6,233 nt of DNA, taken from assembly GCA_025922795.1 (NCBI GenBank), contig JAICHC010000180.1, positions 1-6,233 of the forward strand. The letters run 5' to 3'. Shown in pieces: positions 6,005 through 6,233 of the stretch. The stretch comes from Candidatus Binatia bacterium (GTDB lineage Bacteria; Desulfobacterota_B; Binatia; UBA9968). The notes beneath the pieces are model-generated. The model was not told the origin of the DNA. It did no database searches and saw nothing but the letters and a program-made list of their open reading frames with translations. The position numbers and the translations under genes were made by a program. Numbering within the stretch: the first letter of the stretch is position 1; each line of letters opens with the position of its first letter.

Positions 6005-6233
6005 ATGGCCAAAACCGAAAGCGTAAATGTCGCCGCGCCGGCGCGCAGCTCGCTGCCGCCGCTCGACGGCGGCACGCTGTTCATGACTCTACTGATCGGC
6101 TTCATGGGCTTTTACGTCATTTATCCGCTGGTGCTGATCGTCATCAACAGTTTCAACACATCGACCATCGCCGAGCCTCCGGTCTATGGTCTAGGAGCGT
6201 GGCGCGAAGCCTTCAGCGAGCCGGGGATCTGGC
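6005..6233 (+). CDS. ABC transporter permease, Fe3+-type (N-terminus only; cut by window end)
   Basis: The frame opens at ATG 6005 and stays open to the window end, giving 76 residues. After a short cytoplasmic lead rich in Ala/Pro/Ser, residues about 25-49 form a strongly hydrophobic membrane helix with the IYPLVLIVINSFN pattern, typical of the first helix of FbpB/AfuB-like inner-membrane permeases. The following YGLGAWREAF stretch matches the usual periplasmic start of the next segment. This is the class of permease that works with solute-binding proteins like the three upstream, so it is a plausible partner. There is no strong ribosome binding site (AGAAAAG at 5995-6001 is the best), but no other start codon lies upstream in the open frame, which is bounded by a stop at 5948-5950. 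An 83-nt gap separates it from the bicupin gene. Confidence 0.8.
   Translation, partial: MAKTESVNVAAPARSSLPPLDGGTLFMTLLIGFMGFYVIYPLVLIVINSFNTSTIAEPPVYGLGAWREAFSEPGIW

Overview
The window reads as one plus-strand gene cluster from a Gram-negative bacterium. Three genes in a row encode exported solute-binding proteins, and they are followed by a Rieske-type ring-hydroxylating oxygenase, a two-domain cupin protein and the start of an ABC-transporter permease. The DNA is moderately GC-rich by eye. The tandem solute-binding paralogues, the Rieske/cupin genes and a long palindromic intergenic repeat resemble uncultured soil or sediment lineages (Desulfobacterota/Binatota-like, Tectomicrobia-like or similar). 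That placement is a guess from style; no marker gene is present.

Layout: (1) 1-991 is the 3' part of a solute-binding protein gene whose 5' end lies outside the window. (2) 1020-2156 is a complete second paralogue with a signal peptide and a good ribosome binding site, only 28 nt behind the first. (3) 2278-3405 is a complete third paralogue, 121 nt further on. (4) 3478-4644 is a Rieske oxygenase alpha subunit with all iron-ligand motifs intact. (5) 4644-4772 is a roughly 129-nt imperfect palindrome with matching ends and a central hairpin, probably a mobile palindromic (MITE/REP-like) repeat; its left end coincides with the oxygenase stop codon. (6) 4818-5921 is a bicupin protein. (7) 6005-6233 is the N-terminus of an Fe3+-type (FbpB/AfuB-like) ABC permease, cut by the window end. 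No gap exceeds 300 nt without a gene, and I see no tRNA, rRNA, CRISPR array or transposase gene.

How the genes may work together (inference): the solute-binding proteins would capture one or several related small molecules in the periplasm, the permease downstream would import them, and the Rieske oxygenase and cupin protein would modify the imported compound, possibly an aromatic or carboxylated ring. The substrate cannot be read from the sequence. The oddities are the triplicated binding protein, the placement of the two cytoplasmic genes between binding proteins and permease, the lack of any reductase for the oxygenase in view, and the palindromic repeat dividing the cluster. This looks like an accessory uptake-and-catabolism cluster. 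I found no sign of a wholly new kind of system.
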